A stretch of 9,521 nucleotides of DNA from assembly GCA_003151665.1 (NCBI GenBank), contig PLYD01000161.1:2883-12403 (forward strand), in the 5' to 3' direction. A program made the translations under genes and the position numbers. Origin of the DNA: Candidatus Dormiibacterota bacterium (GTDB lineage Bacteria > Chloroflexota > Dormibacteria > Dormibacterales > Dormibacteraceae). Positions within the stretch are counted from its first letter, which is position 1. Every line of letters starts with the position of its first letter. A model generated the notes under the pieces. The model made no database searches. It saw only the letters and a list, made by a program, of their open reading frames with translations, and was not told where the DNA came from. This document shows, in pieces, positions 6,823 to 9,521 of this stretch.

Positions 6823-7227
6823 TCAAGCGGTGCGGTCGACCGTCGATGGGCGGATTCGAACGAACGCAGCCGCCACATAGGTAAGCAGGCACACTGCCGG
6901 TATCACGACCAGAGAAGCGGGCTGAGCAGGCGGAATCGCCCACACGTCGACGTAGTAGATGGCCAGGCCGGCCGCCAACGCTGCGATCCGCGCCCACCAC
7001 GCGAGACCTCTGGTGGCTACCAAAGCGGTGAGTACCACGGCCAATGCGATGGTGAATGGTCCGATGCTCAGGGCGCCCATCCAACTGAACAGGATGATGA
7101 GGGCAGTGCCAACAGCGCCTGCGGTCAGTGCGACCGCTGGCTGCTTGGAGGTCAGACCCCAAATACCTAAGCCCAACCCGGCCGCCAAACATAACCAAAG
7201 GACAATCGCGATTAGTGCCCAGTACAT
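6823..7227 (-). CDS. Small polytopic membrane protein, unrecognised
   Basis: This 134-residue protein is nearly all hydrophobic, with four or five helices at about 3-24, 31-50, 56-72, 79-95 and 104-123. It ends in a short polar tail, RIRPSTVDRTA. No catalytic or binding motif is visible, and it lacks the AE..WS motif of the two DUF58-associated membrane proteins, so it is a separate family as far as I can tell. The ATG at 7227 has no Shine-Dalgarno at normal spacing: AAGGA lies 16 nt away. A TAGCCT element 9 nt upstream of the ATG could be a -10 box for a leaderless or near-leaderless transcript, but this is weak. It lies between the two modules in the same direction and may be the first gene of the second transcription unit. 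Confidence 0.65.
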   Translation of the reverse strand: MYWALIAIVLWLCLAAGLGLGIWGLTSKQPAVALTAGAVGTALIILFSWMGALSIGPFTIALAVVLTALVATRGLAWWARIAALAAGLAIYYVDVWAIPPAQPASLVVIPAVCLLTYVAAAFVRIRPSTVDRTA

Positions 7228-7357
7228 TCTGGCTACAGGCTATTCCTTCTTTCCCAGCCCCCACTTATTCCTGGCACTTGCGCCCTTTTCGTCGGCCGCC
7301 CTTCAGCCTGACCCAAGCGCGCATGTCCAGCTACCAGATTGCGTCGGCTCGTGTAGC

Positions 7358-7372
7358 GACTAGAGAGACTAG
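7358..7372. repeat. Directly repeated GACTAG, 3-nt spacer
   Basis: GACTAG-AGA-GACTAG forms a direct repeat with a 9-nt period; the same bases also give a CTAG-AGAGA-CTAG inverted repeat. CTAG is generally scarce in bacterial genomes, so two in 15 nt within an intergenic region is mildly notable. It could be an operator or chance. Confidence 0.3.
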
Positions 7373-7491
7373 GGATCGCGCCCGGTTCCAAAGCCAAGAC
7401 GTTCGCTTACCAAGTGGTCTTCAGTCCCTGGCGAATTCGCGCTGATCTTAGCTCCGCCATCCGATTTCGGCGAAGACCATTTAGCTCGGCC

Positions 7492-7525
7492 GGCTCGCTT
7501 TCAGGTCAACTCACGAAGCCGAGCC
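7492..7525 (-). terminator. Possible hairpin terminator after the upstream module
   Basis: On the minus strand, beginning 3 nt after the membrane protein stop, GGCTCGGCTTC can pair with GAAAGCGAGCC across a 12-nt loop: 6 bp, two mismatches, then 3 bp. No T tract follows, so it is not a classical intrinsic terminator. It may instead be a 3'-end stabilising structure or act with Rho. Its position exactly after the last gene of the module is the main support. Confidence 0.3.
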
Positions 7526-7528
7526 TTG

Positions 7529-8011
7529 CTAGAACATCCCCAGGATGGCAAACATTGCGCTCAGCCCCGCCCCGAGCACAACCAATCCGAGGATGACGAC
7601 AACGCGTCGAAGGATCACCGGCTGCGTTTGCTTGATCCCCGCCTCGAACTCGAAGGACCAATAGCCGAACTCTGCAGTTGCCAGCAAAGCCCCGCCGATG
7701 AGTGGAGCCTGGACGGTGGCCAGGGTGCCATAGAGGAGGTCTAGCAGAGCGACGCCGGCAAGAACGACTAGACCGACTGGGAATATCAGGTCCCTCCCTT
7801 GAAGCAGCCCGACGACGAGGACCACTACGGCCAGCCAGGCTCCAATCGTCCCTCCTGGAAATGCGAAATCGCTGGCCGTCAGTTGAGCTGCGATCCCCAC
7901 AGCGGCGGCTGCAGCGACGGCGCCAACAATTAGACGCGTGCGCGCCGCGAAGTTCTTCTGAATTTCTGTAGCTCCATGAAGGGAATCTGCAATGGGCGCC
8001 CTGGCTCCCAT
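7529..8011 (-). CDS. Small polytopic membrane protein following DUF58 (module 2 copy)
   Basis: This 160-residue protein has hydrophobic helices at about 27-44, 55-71, 78-96, 100-115 and 134-156. The motif LLATAEFGYWSFE (109-121) matches LLAAAELAHWSID in the protein at 2469-2987, and the segments before it also align, so the two are paralogues. This copy has a shorter C-terminus. The start is uncertain. The ATG at 8011 overlaps the DUF58 3' end by 82 nt and has no clear Shine-Dalgarno; the next in-frame initiator, GTG at 7900, would remove the first helix. The frame is open much further upstream, but that part is antisense-free overlap inside DUF58 and has arginine- and serine-rich composition unlike a membrane protein. 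Function is unknown; conserved position after DUF58 suggests a partner role. Confidence 0.68.
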   Translation of the reverse strand: MGARAPIADSLHGATEIQKNFAARTRLIVGAVAAAAAVGIAAQLTASDFAFPGGTIGAWLAVVVLVVGLLQGRDLIFPVGLVVLAGVALLDLLYGTLATVQAPLIGGALLATAEFGYWSFEFEAGIKQTQPVILRRVVVILGLVVLGAGLSAMFAILGMF

Positions 8012-9201
8012 ACCGAAACCGGCAGACCGGCTTGCTGAAAGCGGTAGCGAATCGCGCCGCGATGAAGTGTCCAGAGCCGGCGCGCCAGCTGTTCGCGCTG
8101 GCCGTGCGCTGCCGGCAGGACGGCATCGGCGGAGATTTCGACCACGGCTATGTCGTGCTCGCGGGCCCGGAGGTCGAGAAGCATCGCCGACATCCGCCGG
8201 TCCACCAGTGGAGTAAGCGCTACGAGCAACGCCCCCGATGGAATGACCCGCGGCGGAATGGCCTCCGCATTTGGCCAGGCATAGCTGAACGCTAATTTGG
8301 TCTGCATCAAGTGATCCACGATGCGGTAGAGCTGACGTACACCCATTCCGGGAAGCAGCCATTGAATCGAGCCGCCCACCGTCAGGAGCCCGACGCGATC
8401 CCGACGGCGCAGGAATTCTATGGCCGCCGATGTGGCCGCGGAAACTGCGAGCTCCAGGCTGGACTGACTGTCGCCGGTGACCTCCGCAAACGTATCTACC
8501 AGGAGAACGATGTCTGAGCTCCATTCTGGATGGAACAGGTTGACGTGAACCCGTCCGCGTCTGGCCGTGGCCTTCCAGTTGACATGACGACGCTGGTCAC
8601 CCGGCGCGAACTCGCGGATATCGGCGAATTCCAGGCCCGCGCCAGCCGCGCGCGACACAAGGCTTCCGAACCTAGGTTGTAACGAGCGAGGACGCATCAA
8701 GGAGCGGAGCCTTTCAGGACGTGGGTATACGCGGAGGTTGACCATCGGCTGGATCAATCGCTCATAGGCGAACGCCGACAACACGTCATGTGCCCGAAGC
8801 CTGCCACCGCCAAGGCGGTAGGCCCCCCACCGCCGACATCTGATCCGGGCATGCATCGTTGTCGGTGATCCGACGCCAATGACGGCTGCCTCCGGCGGGT
8901 TTATGACGTCTATGCCCATGGGTGCATCCAGAACAAATGCGACTTGGAAGGTCCCGCGGTTGGTAGCGACCACAATATCGATGTCGACGTCCTCGCCTTC
9001 CAGCGCCTTGGCCCTATCGAACGTGATTTGCACTTCGAGATCTGGGCCAGTGCGAGCGACCACAGCAGCCGCGGCCAGCACTGCAAGGAATGGAAGTGCG
9101 AGCACTAGCGGGTCAATCCGGCCCAGTACCCAGGACAAGATGACTCCGCCGGTGAAGATCAGCGAATACAGGAGCAGGCGCGGCGAGCGATATATGGTCA
9201 A
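7930..9201 (-). CDS. DUF58 domain membrane protein (module 2 copy)
   Basis: This 423-residue protein has the same layout as the DUF58 protein at 2999-4279. Two helices (about 9-26 and 31-48) are followed by a beta-rich region, the signature EFADIREFAPGDQRRHVNW (191-209), the vWA-like strand IVLLVDTFAE (231-240) and DRVGLLTVGG (268-277). The MIDAS-like site reads DTFAE, again without the DxSxS serines. The start was set at the TTG at 9201, which overlaps the MoxR stop as TTGA. This mirrors the GTGA overlap of the other pair, and both proteins align from this point (an SP[KR] follows within ten residues). The frame is open to an ATG at 9291, but those 30 extra residues lie inside the MoxR coding region and have no counterpart in the paralogue. 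It is probably bound or remodelled by the adjacent MoxR, as inferred from context. Confidence 0.87.
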   Translation of the reverse strand: MTIYRSPRLLLYSLIFTGGVILSWVLGRIDPLVLALPFLAVLAAAAVVARTGPDLEVQITFDRAKALEGEDVDIDIVVATNRGTFQVAFVLDAPMGIDVINPPEAAVIGVGSPTTMHARIRCRRWGAYRLGGGRLRAHDVLSAFAYERLIQPMVNLRVYPRPERLRSLMRPRSLQPRFGSLVSRAAGAGLEFADIREFAPGDQRRHVNWKATARRGRVHVNLFHPEWSSDIVLLVDTFAEVTGDSQSSLELAVSAATSAAIEFLRRRDRVGLLTVGGSIQWLLPGMGVRQLYRIVDHLMQTKLAFSYAWPNAEAIPPRVIPSGALLVALTPLVDRRMSAMLLDLRAREHDIAVVEISADAVLPAAHGQREQLARRLWTLHRGAIRYRFQQAGLPVSVWEPGRPLQIPFMELQKFRRTSRRARV

Positions 9202-9521
9202 GACTCGCGCGCAAGCTCGGCGGCCGTCGGTGTCGGAACTGCATGGACCGCGTTCAAGATTGCCTGCTCGGTGTCCTGATCCTGGATCCACATTTCAGGC
9301 TTCAGCGAAACGCGATGGGCGAGCGCAGGAACCAATAGCGCCTTGACGTCGTCCGGCAGCACGAAATCACGGCCGTCGAGCGCGGCCCATCCGCGAGCGA
9401 GCTTCATGAGGGCAAGCGCTCCCCGTGGGCTGGAGCCAACCTGGATCTGGGCATTCGAACGTGTTGCCGTCACAAGCGCCACGATGTAGCGCATCACAGC
9501 GCGCGAAACATGGATCCCTTC
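9198..9521 (-). CDS. MoxR-family AAA+ ATPase, C-terminal part (module 2 copy, truncated by window edge)
   Basis: The last 107 residues of a second MoxR ATPase are visible; the gene continues beyond the window. The frame is open to position 9521, and the residues there (EGIHVS...RYIVALV) align with EQIYVS...YYIVDLV at residue 220 of the complete MoxR at 4276-5253, so an internal start is not assumed. The fragment holds the sensor 2 motif SSPRGALAL and the C-terminal helical lid with VPALAHR. The ATP-binding and Walker motifs lie outside the window, so activity cannot be judged. Its TGA overlaps the DUF58 start as TTGA. Confidence 0.9.
   Translation of the reverse strand, partial: EGIHVSRAVMRYIVALVTATRSNAQIQVGSSPRGALALMKLARGWAALDGRDFVLPDDVKALLVPALAHRVSLKPEMWIQDQDTEQAILNAVHAVPTPTAAELARES

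Larger units (their letters stand above)
7228..7528. other. 301-nt non-coding region between the two modules
   Basis: This is the longest stretch without a credible gene. Next to the end of the upstream module it holds an imperfect hairpin (7492-7525). Near its middle is a directly repeated GACTAG (7358-7363 and 7367-7372). Short open frames cross it on the plus strand, but they lack Shine-Dalgarno sequences and protein-like composition. The region is a likely place for the end of the upstream transcript and the start of the downstream one. No consensus sigma-70 promoter pair could be fixed by eye. Confidence 0.5.

Noticed and set aside
7959..8295. Plus-strand open frames within DUF58
   Set aside because: They are short antisense frames with no ribosome binding site and no recognisable protein features.
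8012..8524. Upstream extension of the small membrane protein frame inside DUF58
   Set aside because: Its composition is polar and Arg/Ser/Gly-rich, unlike the membrane protein, and it has no counterpart in the paralogue.
9202..9291. ATG start for the second DUF58 protein at 9291
   Set aside because: It would overlap MoxR by about 90 nt and add 30 residues absent from the paralogue. The TTG at 9201 matches the overlap pattern of the other module.
1..9521. CRISPR arrays, tRNA or rRNA genes, insertion sequences
   Set aside because: No regularly spaced repeats, cloverleaf-like segments, transposase motifs or terminal inverted repeats were seen on either strand.

Overview
The window is GC-rich bacterial DNA, densely packed with genes that often overlap by 4 nt. 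It carries no rRNA, tRNA, CRISPR array or mobile element that I can see. The gene families point to a soil-type high-GC lineage such as Actinomycetota, Chloroflexota or Dormibacterota: a MoxR AAA+ ATPase with an actinobacterial-looking DUF58 subtype, a DUF4129 protein, and a Kelch-repeat lipoprotein next to an oligopeptide-type ABC permease. This placement is inferred from family resemblance only; no taxonomic marker gene is present.

Plus strand, 11-2441. A Kelch beta-propeller protein with an N-terminal lipoprotein-like signal and a C-terminal membrane anchor overlaps by ATGA a DppC/OppC-type ABC transporter permease. A 55-residue single-pass membrane protein follows. These look like the 3' end of a transport operon whose other permease, ATPases and binding protein would lie outside the window.

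Minus strand, 9521 down to 2469. Two related gene modules follow one another in the same direction. The upstream module (9521-7529) is the C-terminal part of a MoxR ATPase, a DUF58 protein and a small multi-pass membrane protein. After a 301-nt non-coding gap and a small polytopic membrane protein (7227-6823) comes the second module: a DUF4129 membrane protein, a two-TM protein with a conserved-looking cytoplasmic tail, a complete MoxR ATPase, a second DUF58 protein and a second small membrane protein. The MoxR, DUF58 and small membrane proteins are paralogous between the modules, and the MoxR/DUF58 junction is a 4-nt start/stop overlap in both (GTGA and TTGA). This indicates duplication of a three-gene unit.

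Working model (inference). The MoxR ATPases act as membrane-associated chaperone-like remodelers of the DUF58 (vWA-like) membrane proteins. The DUF4129, two-TM and small membrane proteins would be accessory parts of an envelope complex. The small membrane protein that follows DUF58 in both modules, and shares a hydrophobic/AE..WS motif, is the least described component. The plus- and minus-strand operons converge in a 27-nt gap near 2455.
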